Assembly (NCBI RefSeq): GCF_900163865.1
Contig: NZ_FUKU01000067.1
Location: 124,001 to 188,000, forward strand
Source: Sphingobacterium sp. JB170
GTDB lineage: Bacteria; Bacteroidota; Bacteroidia; Sphingobacteriales; Sphingobacteriaceae
Length of the DNA stretch: 64,000 nucleotides
Direction of reading: 5' to 3'
Each line of letters begins with the position of its first letter. The first letter of the stretch is position 1. The notes beneath the pieces are model-generated. The model did not search any database, had not been told where the DNA came from, and was given only the letters and a program-made list of their open reading frames with translations. This document shows positions 8,525 to 17,889 of the stretch, in pieces. A program made the translations under genes and the position numbers.

Positions 8525-8594
8525 TTTCATTTTTACTGACCGCAGCTCGTGATTTGGTGTCAGTGAAATGAAAAAATACTACCAATTTATTGGT
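8525..8594. repeat. long hairpin plus perfect palindrome in non-coding DNA
   Basis: Left arm 8525-8540 and right arm 8559-8573 (ACTGAC...GTCAGT core, arms of about 15 bp with one extra base) form a hairpin. ACCAAT-TT-ATTGGT (8581-8594) is a further perfect palindrome, and TACCAATTT occurs on both sides of the hairpin. There is no T-tract after the right arm on the plus strand. It could be a terminator of the HxlR gene, a cruciform, or the end of a lost mobile element. Confidence 0.45.
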
Positions 8595-9192
8595 TAAACA
8601 GTTGATCAAAAAAGTACTGGAGAAAAGAGGTACCCCTCCCTGAAATCCTACAAAAATTTAAAACCTTCGCACCGTAAAAACTTGTAACATTAAGATCTAA
8701 TTCCCATATTTGAGTAATCATATTTTAACAAAAAAAAATATTTACCTACGTCGAACTTATGAAAAACACACATTCAAGCAAGGCATTCTACAATTAATAA
8801 ACATTTTTTTTAGAATAATAAAATTCAAATGTGCTGTAAAAAGGGATATCAAGTAGCGCATTCTCTAGTACGCCTACATGAAAGCATATTTCTTGTCCTA
8901 GGGACACAATCGGATCGACGCCGAGCTTGATTGTAAAAAGTTCACGCATAATAACAAGGGTTTATCGGTCTACGCAATCGGTATTGAGTCATGAAGGAAT
9001 CTTCACGTTACCAACAAGCCCAAGTTTACGAATTTGAGGATAAATATGATACCACACGAATGGAAAGTTTACACTAACATCACCCGAGCGTGTAAAGATT
9101 GGATAATTTAGCGACTAACCGCGCCAAAAAGACGTTAAGGAAAAACGAAATCTAAAACATACACGAAGGGCGAAACTTAAATATAAGAAAAG
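8595..9192. other. gene-free stretch, probably decayed
   Basis: All frames are interrupted and no RNA gene was recognised. The part from about 8870 to 9150 is richer in GC than 8595-8860 and looks like former coding DNA, but no family can be named. Confidence 0.4.
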
Positions 9193-9390
9193 ATGATAAA
9201 TTTCTATCTGGTTGTCGCCATATTATTTACCGTGGCAATTATTGGACAATACAGTATAAAAAAGATGGAGCGCGATGAAAATGTCGACATTAAATCGTTA
9301 AAATTAGTTCAATTGATAACCATGCTTTGCTTTTTTAGTGGTGGAGTTCTTTGCTTGATCCAGCTATATAGGACATTCGTAGGAGCCTAA
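9193..9390 (+). CDS. small two-helix membrane protein, function unknown
   Basis: A 65-residue protein with two hydrophobic helices (about residues 3-19 and 41-60) separated by a charged loop, KKMERDENVDIKSLK. It is preceded by an A/G-rich stretch ending 3 bp before the ATG (AGAAAAG). I recognise no family. It stands alone between a decayed region and the SusC/D operon. A small spurious open frame remains possible, although the clean hairpin topology argues for a real gene. Confidence 0.5.
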   Translation: MINFYLVVAILFTVAIIGQYSIKKMERDENVDIKSLKLVQLITMLCFFSGGVLCLIQLYRTFVGA

Positions 9391-9615
9391 GCGATTTTCA
9401 CCGCGTTTGCCAATTAAAACCCTAAAGTCAACGTTGCATTGCGTTCCGATATGTGCCGGGTATAAGAATCCGTGTGCATATCACCATCGGGGCTTCCAAG
9501 ACTTGAATACGGCGATAATCTTTGTGCTATATTTTTTATCATTTACCCCGCGAGTATAGAAATGAATCACTTTAAAAGAATAAAATAAGATGAAAAATGA
9601 TTTAAGATCTTTGTA

Positions 9616-9636
9616 CATTTCGCACACGTGCAAATG
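9616..9636. promoter_or_regulatory. near-palindrome upstream of the SusC promoter
   Basis: CATTT-C-GCAC-AC-GTGC-AAATG is symmetric apart from one extra C in the left arm. It lies about 50 bp upstream of the -7 element of the SusC operon and could bind an activator or repressor. The assignment rests on symmetry only. Confidence 0.35.
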
Positions 9637-9684
9637 GTGATATTAAAATTACAAATCAAAAGTCCACTATATCTATATATTATA

Positions 9685-9692
9685 TATATTTG
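9685..9692 (+). promoter_or_regulatory. -7 promoter element of the SusC/SusD operon
   Basis: TATATTTG matches TAnnTTTG. No TTG is found at the ideal -33 distance, so activation by a regulator is plausible. The surrounding TA repeat raises the chance of a fortuitous match. Confidence 0.5.
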
Positions 9693-9810
9693 CGCAGTTT
9701 TATAGAGATAAGCCTCTTTAAACGAAGAACAATTTCTAAATACAAACAGATCCTCACCTGCGAATATTTAAAAATTGCGGATGTATTAAACAACTAAATC
9801 AATATGTTAA

Positions 9811-12800
9811 ATGAGTAAAGTCTATATCAAAACTCAACTCTTTGCACTGGCTATATTTTGTTTGGCCTTGGTGCAAACCGCGCAAGCCCAAGAGGAAAAA
9901 GTCATCACCGGCGCAATTACCGATGCGAACAGTCAATCACCGTTGGTAGGTGCAACTATTCAGGTTGCTGGGCAAAATCTCGTCGCTACTACCGATGAAA
10001 ACGGGAACTACAGCATCAATGTGCCTTCTGGAGATGCGGAACTAATTTTCACGTATATTGGGTACGGAACCGAACGAGTTCCCGCTTCTAGTGCGACGAT
10101 CAACATTTCACTTCTACCCGCCAGTAAGGATATGGAAGAGATCGTAGTTGTCGCATACGGTACGAACAAAAGAGCCAATATTACCGGATCCGTATCCACA
10201 ATCAGCAATAAACAAATAGAAAATCGCCAAGTGTCCAACCTTTCCAAAGCGCTAGAAGGACAGGTTCCGGGATTGCAGTCGGTTTCATCTTCGGGTCAAC
10301 CGGGAACCGATTCCGAAATTCGTATCCGTGGTATAGGCTCAATCAATGCATCCAGTGCACCGTTGTACGTGGTGGATGGCAATCCCTTTGCTGGAGATAT
10401 CAATTCCCTAAACCCGAATGACGTCCAGTCAATTTCAGTCTTAAAAGATGCGGCATCGAGTGCTTTATATGGTTCACGCGGTGCAAACGGGGTGATCATC
10501 ATTACAACCAAAAGCGGCCGCGCAGGAGATCAAACAGCGATAAACTTTAATTTTACGCAAGGGATGTCAAATCGGGCAGTTCGCGATTACGATCAGGTAT
10601 CAACGGACAATTACTTTGAACTTTACTGGGAAGCTTTACGCAACAAAAACCTTACAAACGGGCAAAGTCCAGAGAACGCGGCCAAGAATGCTAGTGAAAA
10701 TATTTTAACGGATTTAAACATCAATCCCTACGGTTCTGAGTTCCCATTACCCGTCGGAGTGGATGGGAAAATAGCATCCGGGGCCGTAGCGCTGTGGGAT
10801 GACGATTGGGCCGATGTACTACAACGCACTGGTAAACGCACGCAAGCGGACTTGAGCTTTAGCGGAGGTGGCGAAAATCACAATTTCTATATTTCGGGCG
10901 GCTATTTAAACGATCAAGGTATCGCTATTGAATCTGGCTTTAAACGGTACAACCTAAGGGCTAATATCGATGCCAAGGCACGTCCATGGCTAAATGTAGG
11001 GTTAAATGTCGCCGGATCAAGTACGTTGCAAAAATACCCGCTATCCGAAGATAGCGACACCGAGAACATCATCAATTTCACTCGACTAGTACCCTCGTTC
11101 TACCCTTATTATGAGCGTAATGCCGACGGAAGTTACACCGTAGATGCTAGCGGCAACAAAATTTACGACTTCGGAACATACCGGCCAAGTGCTGCGATCC
11201 CAAATCATAACTTAGCCGCCTCCCTGCCCTTAAATTTAAACGATATACGTAGAGAAAACATGTCCGCTAGAGCATACTTGGAAGCGGTATTCACACCGGA
11301 ATTGAAGTTACGCTCTACCTACAGCGTCGACTATATTAACAGCAATAGACATGATTATACGAATCCTTTACTAGGATACGGAGTTGAAACGGGAGGCTAC
11401 GTAAGCAAAACAAACGTACGAACCGTGGGACAGACATGGAACAATATACTAACCTTCGATAAGCAGATTGATGAGCACCATATAAACGTGCTCGCGGGCC
11501 AAGAGTATTATGATTTTAATTCGGGCGACTTTAACGGAAGCCGGCAACAATTCGTCCTACCGGGATTCTACGAACCAATTGCAGCATCACAGTTAAACGA
11601 CTTCACGGGATCTTCCGTAGATTACCGCCTTTTGAGTTTCTTGGGACGAGCGCAATACAACTATGCCAACAAATATTACCTCTCTGGGTCCCTCCGTACG
11701 GATGGGTCATCACGATTCGCTAAAGACACCAGATGGGGAACATTCTGGTCGATCGGCGCTTCCTGGAGATTGATAAATGAGGAATTCTTGCAAAATCAAA
11801 CCACATTAAACCAGCTTACGCTGCGGGCGAGTTACGGCGGACAGGGGAACGATAACCTAGGAACATATTACGCCAATCAGGGTCTTTATACCATCGCAAA
11901 TAGCTTAGGTGAAGGTGGAACCTATACGCAGCGTCTTGCCACTCCGGGACTGAAGTGGGAAACCAACCTCAACTTGAACGTGGGAGTGGATATCGCCGCG
12001 TTTGAAAACCGAGTTGCACTATCGGTAGAGTATTTCAACCGCCAAAGTAAGGATCTCCTGTTTACCATGCCAATGGCTCTGTCTACAGGATACGATGGTT
12101 ATGATGCGAACATTGGTTCTTTACGAAACACGGGAATCGACGTCGACATCCGAACGATCCCAATTCGCAACGATAACTTCCGTTGGAATCTTGATTTGAA
12201 TCTATCACATTACAAAAACAAGATTACCGAATTACCGACGGGAAATGACATTCCTCGAGACAATAAGCTACTCCGTGTCGGGGGATCAATTTACGATTTC
12301 TATATCCGGGAATGGGCTGGCGTGAACCCTGAAAATGGAAACCCGCAGTGGTACTTGGCCGATGAAAATGGTAATAATTCTGGAAAGAAAACAAGTGTGT
12401 ATGCCGATGCAGGACAATTTATTGCGGGAAGCTCCCTACCTGATTTGGTGGGAGGTATCAGCAACAGCATAACATACAAGAACATCGACTTTTCAGCGCT
12501 ATTAAGTTTCAGCCTTGGCGGAAAAGTTCTGGACAGAGACTATACGCAGTTATTACACAATGGTAATAATGTTGGTCGCACCTGGTCTACCGAGATCCTG
12601 AACCGTTGGACGCCCGAAAACACAGATACCGACGTACCGCGTTTGACCACGGATAACCTCAACTGGACGTCGGCCTCTTCAAGATTCTTGTACGATGCGA
12701 GCTACGCCCGATTAAAAAATGTTAGTATCGGTTACACCCTACCACAAACTGTAGCTTCGCGCATAAAAATTGCTAGCGCGCGGATATTTGTGACTGGCGA

Positions 12801-12921
12801 GAACCTTCTTACGTTTTATGGGCATCAAGGAATGGATCCCGAGCAAACCGTCGACGGTAGCACCTATTTCAGATACCCAGCGATCCGTACATTCTCGGCA
12901 GGCATTCAATTAGGTCTCTAA
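9811..12921 (+). CDS. SusC/RagA-family TonB-dependent outer-membrane transporter
   Basis: A 1036-residue outer-membrane nutrient importer. Seen: signal peptide (1-26, ending TAQAQ), a carboxypeptidase-regulatory-like domain (about 32-108, VITGAITDANSQSPLVGATI), the SusC-type TonB-box region EEIVVVAYGTNKR (about 112-125), the plug with VPGLQSVSSSGQPG and IRIRGIGSINASSAPLYVVDG, and a 22-strand barrel ending in FSAGIQLGL with a terminal hydrophobic residue. No N-terminal signalling (STN) domain is visible, so regulation by an anti-sigma factor is unlikely. It pairs with the SusD-like lipoprotein 15 bp downstream; the substrate cannot be told. Confidence 0.95.
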   Translation: MSKVYIKTQLFALAIFCLALVQTAQAQEEKVITGAITDANSQSPLVGATIQVAGQNLVATTDENGNYSINVPSGDAELIFTYIGYGTERVPASSATINISLLPASKDMEEIVVVAYGTNKRANITGSVSTISNKQIENRQVSNLSKALEGQVPGLQSVSSSGQPGTDSEIRIRGIGSINASSAPLYVVDGNPFAGDINSLNPNDVQSISVLKDAASSALYGSRGANGVIIITTKSGRAGDQTAINFNFTQGMSNRAVRDYDQVSTDNYFELYWEALRNKNLTNGQSPENAAKNASENILTDLNINPYGSEFPLPVGVDGKIASGAVALWDDDWADVLQRTGKRTQADLSFSGGGENHNFYISGGYLNDQGIAIESGFKRYNLRANIDAKARPWLNVGLNVAGSSTLQKYPLSEDSDTENIINFTRLVPSFYPYYERNADGSYTVDASGNKIYDFGTYRPSAAIPNHNLAASLPLNLNDIRRENMSARAYLEAVFTPELKLRSTYSVDYINSNRHDYTNPLLGYGVETGGYVSKTNVRTVGQTWNNILTFDKQIDEHHINVLAGQEYYDFNSGDFNGSRQQFVLPGFYEPIAASQLNDFTGSSVDYRLLSFLGRAQYNYANKYYLSGSLRTDGSSRFAKDTRWGTFWSIGASWRLINEEFLQNQTTLNQLTLRASYGGQGNDNLGTYYANQGLYTIANSLGEGGTYTQRLATPGLKWETNLNLNVGVDIAAFENRVALSVEYFNRQSKDLLFTMPMALSTGYDGYDANIGSLRNTGIDVDIRTIPIRNDNFRWNLDLNLSHYKNKITELPTGNDIPRDNKLLRVGGSIYDFYIREWAGVNPENGNPQWYLADENGNNSGKKTSVYADAGQFIAGSSLPDLVGGISNSITYKNIDFSALLSFSLGGKVLDRDYTQLLHNGNNVGRTWSTEILNRWTPENTDTDVPRLTTDNLNWTSASSRFLYDASYARLKNVSIGYTLPQTVASRIKIASARIFVTGENLLTFYGHQGMDPEQTVDGSTYFRYPAIRTFSAGIQLGL

Positions 12922-12936
12922 AAATATCACATATTA

Positions 12937-14439
12937 ATGAATCGAACAATGGAGAAAATACATATATATATATTACTCGCACTGACACTGATCTTTGGAT
13001 CATGTAGCGATAAATTGGAACTCGATCCCACAGACGCAGTATCGGACACAGAAATTTTCAAAACCACAACCGGTATAGAAACCGTCGTTAATGGGACATG
13101 GGGATATCTTAACGATACCTACTTCACATACGCTAATCCTGGTTATAGCACCGTGATGCGCACCAGCGACGCGATGGGAAACGATGTCGCCGTAACGACC
13201 AAATATGGGTATCGTGACCCTTATGCTTTTACAGACCTTAACAATAAGACAGCGACTCGTGTTCGTGCAGTCTGGACCTTGCTGTATAAAGTTATTGACA
13301 ATTCAAACAACGTGATCGCCAAAGTGGATCAAGCGGAAGGGTCGCAACAGCAGAAAGATGTTTTGAAAGGGCAAGCGCTTACGCTCCGCGCCTTTGCCTA
13401 TCTTAATCTGGCTACCTATTACCAACTCAGTTACTTGAAGGATAAAAATGCATTATCGGTACCAATCTATACGGAACCGAGCACGATCGAAACCCAAGGA
13501 AAACCAAAGGCCAGTCTCGAGGAGGTCTACACATTAATTAAGTCTGACCTTAATCAGGCGGACGGGCTCTTAAAAGACTATGTGAGAGACGCTAGTAAAA
13601 AATACAAGATTGATCAACATGTCGTAAATGGGCTGCAAGCAAGAACATACCTGAATACAGGCGAATGGGAAGAAGCAGCACAATCGGCAAAACAAGCGCG
13701 CGAAGGCTATCAACTGATGGCCGAAACAGATTACCTAGGCGGGTTTAATGATATCCAAAATACCGAATGGATTTGGGGCCATATCCAAACCACCGAACAA
13801 AGCGAGGCCAGCTACACGTTTCATTATCTAGATGTCTCCTCGCCTGGATCATATTATTATAGCTTTATGGCAGACCCATACTTCAAAGATCTGTTCGACA
13901 CGCAAGATATCCGCAACGAGCTTTTTGAATGGGACGGAGAAGATGGTCGAGAAGGATTCTTACGCTATAAAAAATTCAGATTCAAATCGAACCTGATCGG
14001 AGACATCGTGTATATGCGCTCGGCAGAGATGCTTTTGATCGAAGCCGAAGGGTACGCTCGAGCAGGCAACTCGAATAATGCGATCGCCGCATTGAACAGC
14101 CTGCGTTCCGCGAGAAAGGCAAAGTTATTTAACGCAGCAGATGGCAAGAATATTATCGATGAGATTCTACTCGAGCGAAGAAAAGAACTTTGGGGAGAAG
14201 GATTTGCACTCTCCGATATTCTACGTACGCAATCAAAAGTCGAACGGAAAGAATTCAAAAATGCTGACGGATCGAGTATTCAAGTGACCGTCACCAAACC
14301 AGACGGCACGAAAAAGCAAGCGTCAGCACAAGGACACCGGGTCGTTAAATTTCCCGATGGAACCGATTTTATAGAAAACAGCAGGTATTATATCTTCTCA
14401 ATTCCGCAGTCCGAGGAACAGCAAAATCCAAACCTGTAA
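12937..14439 (+). CDS. SusD/RagB-family nutrient-binding lipoprotein
   Basis: A surface lipoprotein that forms the lid of the SusC pore. Seen: a short signal peptide with lipobox LIFGSC (Cys23), the N-terminal SusD segment SDTEIFKTTTGIETVVNGTW, tetratricopeptide-like helices (LRAFAYLNLATYYQL), and the C-terminal RagB/SusD region with YMRSAEMLLIEAEGYARAGN and ILLERRKELWGEGF. Length of 500 residues is normal. The ATG at 12952 is an alternative start. No glycoside hydrolase, peptidase or sulfatase follows within the transcript; a terminator comes directly after it, so the imported compound must be processed elsewhere. Confidence 0.95.
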   Translation: MNRTMEKIHIYILLALTLIFGSCSDKLELDPTDAVSDTEIFKTTTGIETVVNGTWGYLNDTYFTYANPGYSTVMRTSDAMGNDVAVTTKYGYRDPYAFTDLNNKTATRVRAVWTLLYKVIDNSNNVIAKVDQAEGSQQQKDVLKGQALTLRAFAYLNLATYYQLSYLKDKNALSVPIYTEPSTIETQGKPKASLEEVYTLIKSDLNQADGLLKDYVRDASKKYKIDQHVVNGLQARTYLNTGEWEEAAQSAKQAREGYQLMAETDYLGGFNDIQNTEWIWGHIQTTEQSEASYTFHYLDVSSPGSYYYSFMADPYFKDLFDTQDIRNELFEWDGEDGREGFLRYKKFRFKSNLIGDIVYMRSAEMLLIEAEGYARAGNSNNAIAALNSLRSARKAKLFNAADGKNIIDEILLERRKELWGEGFALSDILRTQSKVERKEFKNADGSSIQVTVTKPDGTKKQASAQGHRVVKFPDGTDFIENSRYYIFSIPQSEEQQNPNL

Positions 14440-14465
14440 CGCGAAATAGATTTACCGTGTACTTT

Positions 14466-14517
14466 AAAAACAATAAAGTTGTAAATGCACTCCGGTGCGA
14501 CAGCTTTATTGTTTTTT
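14466..14517 (+). terminator. terminator of the SusC/SusD operon
   Basis: The 13-bp arms AAAAACAATAAAG (14466-14478) and CTTTATTGTTTTT (14504-14516) enclose a second small hairpin (GCAC-TCCG-GTGC), followed by T. Open frames read across it on both strands are shadows. Confidence 0.8.
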
Positions 14518-14738
14518 GTAATTTTCTAACACCCTTTGCAGCTATATCCTTAGTGCGAAAACACGTCCAAAAGACCGCGGATATTCCGATTGTTATCCCC
14601 AAAAAGTATGACGAGTCCCTCACCTCGAAGCGAAATCGAACAAGAAAAACCGCAAAACCAGCTAGCAAGCAGACATATGAATTTTCTCCACTCATTCGCT
14701 TCATTTTTTTTCTGTAAATTGCAGGTAAAATATTAAGT

Positions 14739-15905
14739 ATGGACTACACACTGTTATTAGAAAAGACAAGGCAATACGTTTTCAACTTCCTACGTGAGAA
14801 CAAAGCGGGCGCCTATTGTTTTCATGATAATGTGCATACAGACGATGTCGTTGCAGCCACCAAGGAGATTGCCACGCATTACGATCTGACTGAGGAAGAT
14901 CGGTTTGTGACACTATGCGCAGCATACTTTCACGATACCGGGTATTGCTCCCGACAAGGTTCAAAACAACACGAAGCACGTAGCGCGGACCTCGCTGATA
15001 AATTCTTGAAAGAGCACCACGTAACAGAAAGCGTTCGTCAGAAGGTTGAAGGCTGCATCATGGCAACTCGCATGCCGCAATCGCCCAAGAATCTTTTGGA
15101 AGAAATCGTTTGTGATGCCGATCTATTTCATTTGGGAAGCGATGCTTTTGATCGACGTAATAAACTTATGCATCAAGAAGCAGAGCAGCTGGCGAACTTT
15201 AAGATCCCAAAAAGCGTTTGGCGTCCACTCACGATACAACTCTTAACAGGCCATAATTACCATACCGAGTACGCTAAAAGTAAATTGGACAAAGAGAAAT
15301 CAAAGAACCTCAACAACCTGGAGAAAGAGGAGGAAAAATACCACGCAAAAAAGGATAAAAATGATTCTGTTAAAAAGCGGCCCAACCGCGGGATCGAGAC
15401 GATGTTCCGCGTATCAACGACTAACAGCCAGCGCCTAAGTGATATGGCTGACAATAAGGCCAATATATTACTGACAGTCAATTCCATTATTCTTTCGGTT
15501 TTAGTGGCAGTACTCGTCCAAAAACTAGACAGTAATCAGCACTTGGTATTCCCGACGGTCATGCTATTAGTCGCAGTCGTTTCCACGATGGTGCTCGCAA
15601 TTCTTTCAACAATACCCAAAGTGAGTGACGGACGATTCAAACCTGAAGATGTCGACAATAAGAGCGTGAATCTCCTTTTTTTTGGGAATTTTCATCAAAT
15701 GTCCTACAGTACCTACGAGGAAGCTATGAAAAAAGCAATGGGTGATTACGACTTCTTATACAGCATGCTCACGCGCGATGTGTATTCACAAGGCGTCGTG
15801 CTTGGTCGTAAATACAGGTTGCTTCGCTACGCTTACGGCGTTTTCATGTTTGGGCTAGTTGTCTCCGTATTTGCATTTATCGTAGCAGTAGCTTTTGTAG
15901 TCTAA
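14739..15905 (+). CDS. HD-domain phosphohydrolase fused to a Pycsar-effector-like (PycTM/DUF5706) membrane domain
   Basis: A 388-residue inner-membrane protein. Residues about 25-175 form an HD domain: FHDNVHTDDVV, the HD pair in AAYFHDTGY, and DADLFHLG supply His/Asp metal ligands. A highly charged coiled linker follows (about 178-218). The C-terminal part (about 222-385) begins with RGIETMFRVSTTNSQRLSDM and ADNKANILLTVNSIILS, the signature of Pycsar effector-like proteins, and has two or three membrane helices ending in a hydrophobic tail. HD domains of this kind cleave phosphate esters, often nucleotides; the ligand here is unknown. No cyclic-nucleotide cyclase is in the window. It heads a tight five-gene operon (11 bp to the next gene). 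Confidence 0.85.
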   Translation: MDYTLLLEKTRQYVFNFLRENKAGAYCFHDNVHTDDVVAATKEIATHYDLTEEDRFVTLCAAYFHDTGYCSRQGSKQHEARSADLADKFLKEHHVTESVRQKVEGCIMATRMPQSPKNLLEEIVCDADLFHLGSDAFDRRNKLMHQEAEQLANFKIPKSVWRPLTIQLLTGHNYHTEYAKSKLDKEKSKNLNNLEKEEEKYHAKKDKNDSVKKRPNRGIETMFRVSTTNSQRLSDMADNKANILLTVNSIILSVLVAVLVQKLDSNQHLVFPTVMLLVAVVSTMVLAILSTIPKVSDGRFKPEDVDNKSVNLLFFGNFHQMSYSTYEEAMKKAMGDYDFLYSMLTRDVYSQGVVLGRKYRLLRYAYGVFMFGLVVSVFAFIVAVAFVV

Positions 15906-15916
15906 AAATTTAAAAA

Positions 15917-16777
15917 ATGAAATATTTGCTAATATTCAGTATATGGCTCGCAGCAGCAAGCTGCCAATCACCGGCGCGCAAAGCCGCCGCTTCAGCACCG
16001 TCAAACGGTAATTTCCCCTATAGCCTTAAACCCAGTGCTAGCTTTACGATGCCGCCTGAGCTGAAAGAAATATCAGGTATTACTTTTTTACAAACTCGGC
16101 CCAATACAATATATGCTATTCAAGATGAAAACGGCATCCTTTTTCAGTATGATTTGGTGGCCAAAAAGATAACAAAGGAAAGCACCTTTGCCGGAAAAGG
16201 TGATTACGAAGAGATCGCCGCGACCGACGATTATTTTTATGTACTGAAAAGTAATGGTGTTATACATAGTATTCCCGCGAACGCTAAGGTAGATGCAAAA
16301 AATACGTTTGTGAACAAAAAACTAGTACCCAAAGGTGAATATGAATCGTTGGCCTTCAGCCCATCGCTCAACAGTCTTTTTCTATTATGCAAAGACTGTG
16401 AAGTAGACAAGAATGAAAAAACAGTCTCTGGATATATTTTGAGCATCGGTGCGGAAGGTAAGCTCGTTCTCGATCGTCCATTCAGCGTATCCATAGAAGC
16501 CCTTTCAGCACATGATAAAAATATAAAAAAAACCTTTAATCCCTCAGCTATGGCTTGGCGCCAAAGTAGCAATGAATGGTATATTCTTTCCTCCATAGAC
16601 CTGGCGATCGTCGTCACCGATGCCAACTTTAACCCTAAAAGCGTCATCCCCCTAGACAGGAAGAATTTTCCGCAGCCCGAGGGAATTGCATTTGATACCC
16701 AGGAGAATCTCTATATTAGTAGCGAAGCGGGTAAAGAAAAGCGTGGAATGATTTTTAAATTTAACCATTCACGATGA
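15917..16777 (+). CDS. SdiA-regulated-type beta-propeller lipoprotein
   Basis: A 286-residue lipoprotein: signal peptide with lipobox AAASC (Cys16), an Ala/Ser-rich linker, then repeated beta-strand blades. Seen motifs: LKEISGITFL, TIYAIQDENGILFQYDL, GKGDYEEIA, GEYESLAFSP and FPQPEGIAFDTQENLYISSE. These are the recurring blade sequences of the SdiA-regulated family (PF06977), propellers that face the periplasm or surface; no enzymatic role has been established as far as I know. Its stop overlaps the next start by 4 bp (ATGA), so it is translationally coupled to the metallophosphatase. Confidence 0.8.
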   Translation: MKYLLIFSIWLAAASCQSPARKAAASAPSNGNFPYSLKPSASFTMPPELKEISGITFLQTRPNTIYAIQDENGILFQYDLVAKKITKESTFAGKGDYEEIAATDDYFYVLKSNGVIHSIPANAKVDAKNTFVNKKLVPKGEYESLAFSPSLNSLFLLCKDCEVDKNEKTVSGYILSIGAEGKLVLDRPFSVSIEALSAHDKNIKKTFNPSAMAWRQSSNEWYILSSIDLAIVVTDANFNPKSVIPLDRKNFPQPEGIAFDTQENLYISSEAGKEKRGMIFKFNHSR

Positions 16778-17877
16778 CTTTGCGCCTCCTACTGCTAGTA
16801 CTTTACATTTATCCGTTCCTGGTATCGGCCCAAGATATTCAACAACGAATAATTTTAATAGGTGATGCTGGGGAGATAAACCAGGACCAAACCATCTTGA
16901 TTCCTGCTGCAGCAGCGCTCGTACTGCCCGGACGAACAACAACCTACTTCCTCGGTGATAACATCTACCCGGACGGCATGGCTCTGGACAGCAGTGGTCG
17001 CGAAGTATCGATCGGTATCTTAAAATCGCAGTACACTCCTTTTTTGGAACGTCAGGTCCCAGTATATTTTATGGCCGGCAATCACGACTGGGATAAATCT
17101 GGCCCCCAAGGATTGCTGAAAGTTGAACAACAGGCGGCGTATATAAACAAGCTAAAAGACAAAAATTTACACTTTGTTCCTGCTGCAGGAACCCTAGGGC
17201 CTGTTGTAACGCAAAGCAGTGGCAAGCTGCTCACGGTGGTATACGACAGTGAATACTGGCTATACCCACATCATGAGAAATCAAAAGCGGTTATCCAAAG
17301 CGAAAAACAGCACTTTTTACATTCTTTAGACAGTATCACTAGTACATATTCTGACAAGATTTTATTACTTTTGAGCCATCATCCCATGCGTTCCTATGGT
17401 GAACACGGACTTCATTTTTCGATCACAGACCATATATTTCCCTTACGTAAGTTATGGAAAGGACTATATCTACCTTTGCCGATTGTCGGATCACTATACC
17501 CCTTACTCCGGTCCTCTATTTTTAGTTCGGGGGAAGATCTAACGCATCGGCAATATCGCGAACTGATCGACTCGGTCACGACCCTGATGGCCAAGCGTAA
17601 TAATGTCATATACGCCTCAGGACACGACCATGGGCTGCAGCTTATTCGAGAAGGTAGCTTTACGCAAATAGTAAGTGGATCGGGCGCAAAAACGTCATCT
17701 ATTGGACATGCGAATGATTTGCACTACAGACACGGAGCACAAGGATTTACGGTGGTTGACGTATATACAGATGGCCGCGCGAAGATCAGCTATTTTATTA
17801 ACCAGGCAGGTGACGTCAACAAAGATTATGAAGATTGGTTAATAGAAAAACCAACGCCATCCCAAACGAAGAATTAA
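16774..17877 (+). CDS. secreted calcineurin-like metallophosphatase
   Basis: A 367-residue periplasmic phosphoesterase with a signal peptide (cleavage near VSAQ). All metallophosphatase motifs are present in order: ILIGDAGE, YFLGDNIYPDG, FMAGNHDWD, LLSHHPMRSYG and YASGHDHGLQ, giving the two-metal site. In Bacteroidota this domain is often fused to the N-terminus of an Omp85-type barrel; here the matching barrel protein is a separate gene two positions downstream. It is coupled to the preceding lipoprotein by an ATGA overlap and is 12 bp from the next gene. The substrate is unknown. Confidence 0.9.
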   Translation: MTLRLLLLVLYIYPFLVSAQDIQQRIILIGDAGEINQDQTILIPAAAALVLPGRTTTYFLGDNIYPDGMALDSSGREVSIGILKSQYTPFLERQVPVYFMAGNHDWDKSGPQGLLKVEQQAAYINKLKDKNLHFVPAAGTLGPVVTQSSGKLLTVVYDSEYWLYPHHEKSKAVIQSEKQHFLHSLDSITSTYSDKILLLLSHHPMRSYGEHGLHFSITDHIFPLRKLWKGLYLPLPIVGSLYPLLRSSIFSSGEDLTHRQYRELIDSVTTLMAKRNNVIYASGHDHGLQLIREGSFTQIVSGSGAKTSSIGHANDLHYRHGAQGFTVVDVYTDGRAKISYFINQAGDVNKDYEDWLIEKPTPSQTKN

Positions 17878-17889
17878 ATTGAATAACAC

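Larger units (their letters stand above)
9391..9810. other. non-coding upstream region of the SusC/SusD operon
   Basis: No gene in 420 bp. It holds a near-palindrome and a promoter element (separate entries) and an AT-rich leader of about 110 nt before susC. No ECF sigma, anti-sigma or hybrid two-component gene, which often precede such pairs, is present. Confidence 0.5.

Noticed and set aside
14369..14717. Open frames on both strands after susD
   Set aside because: They run through the terminator hairpin of the SusC/SusD operon and the composition is not protein-like.
14739..15905. Complete Pycsar anti-phage system
   Set aside because: Only the effector-like membrane domain is present; no cyclase gene lies anywhere in the window and the neighbours are envelope proteins.
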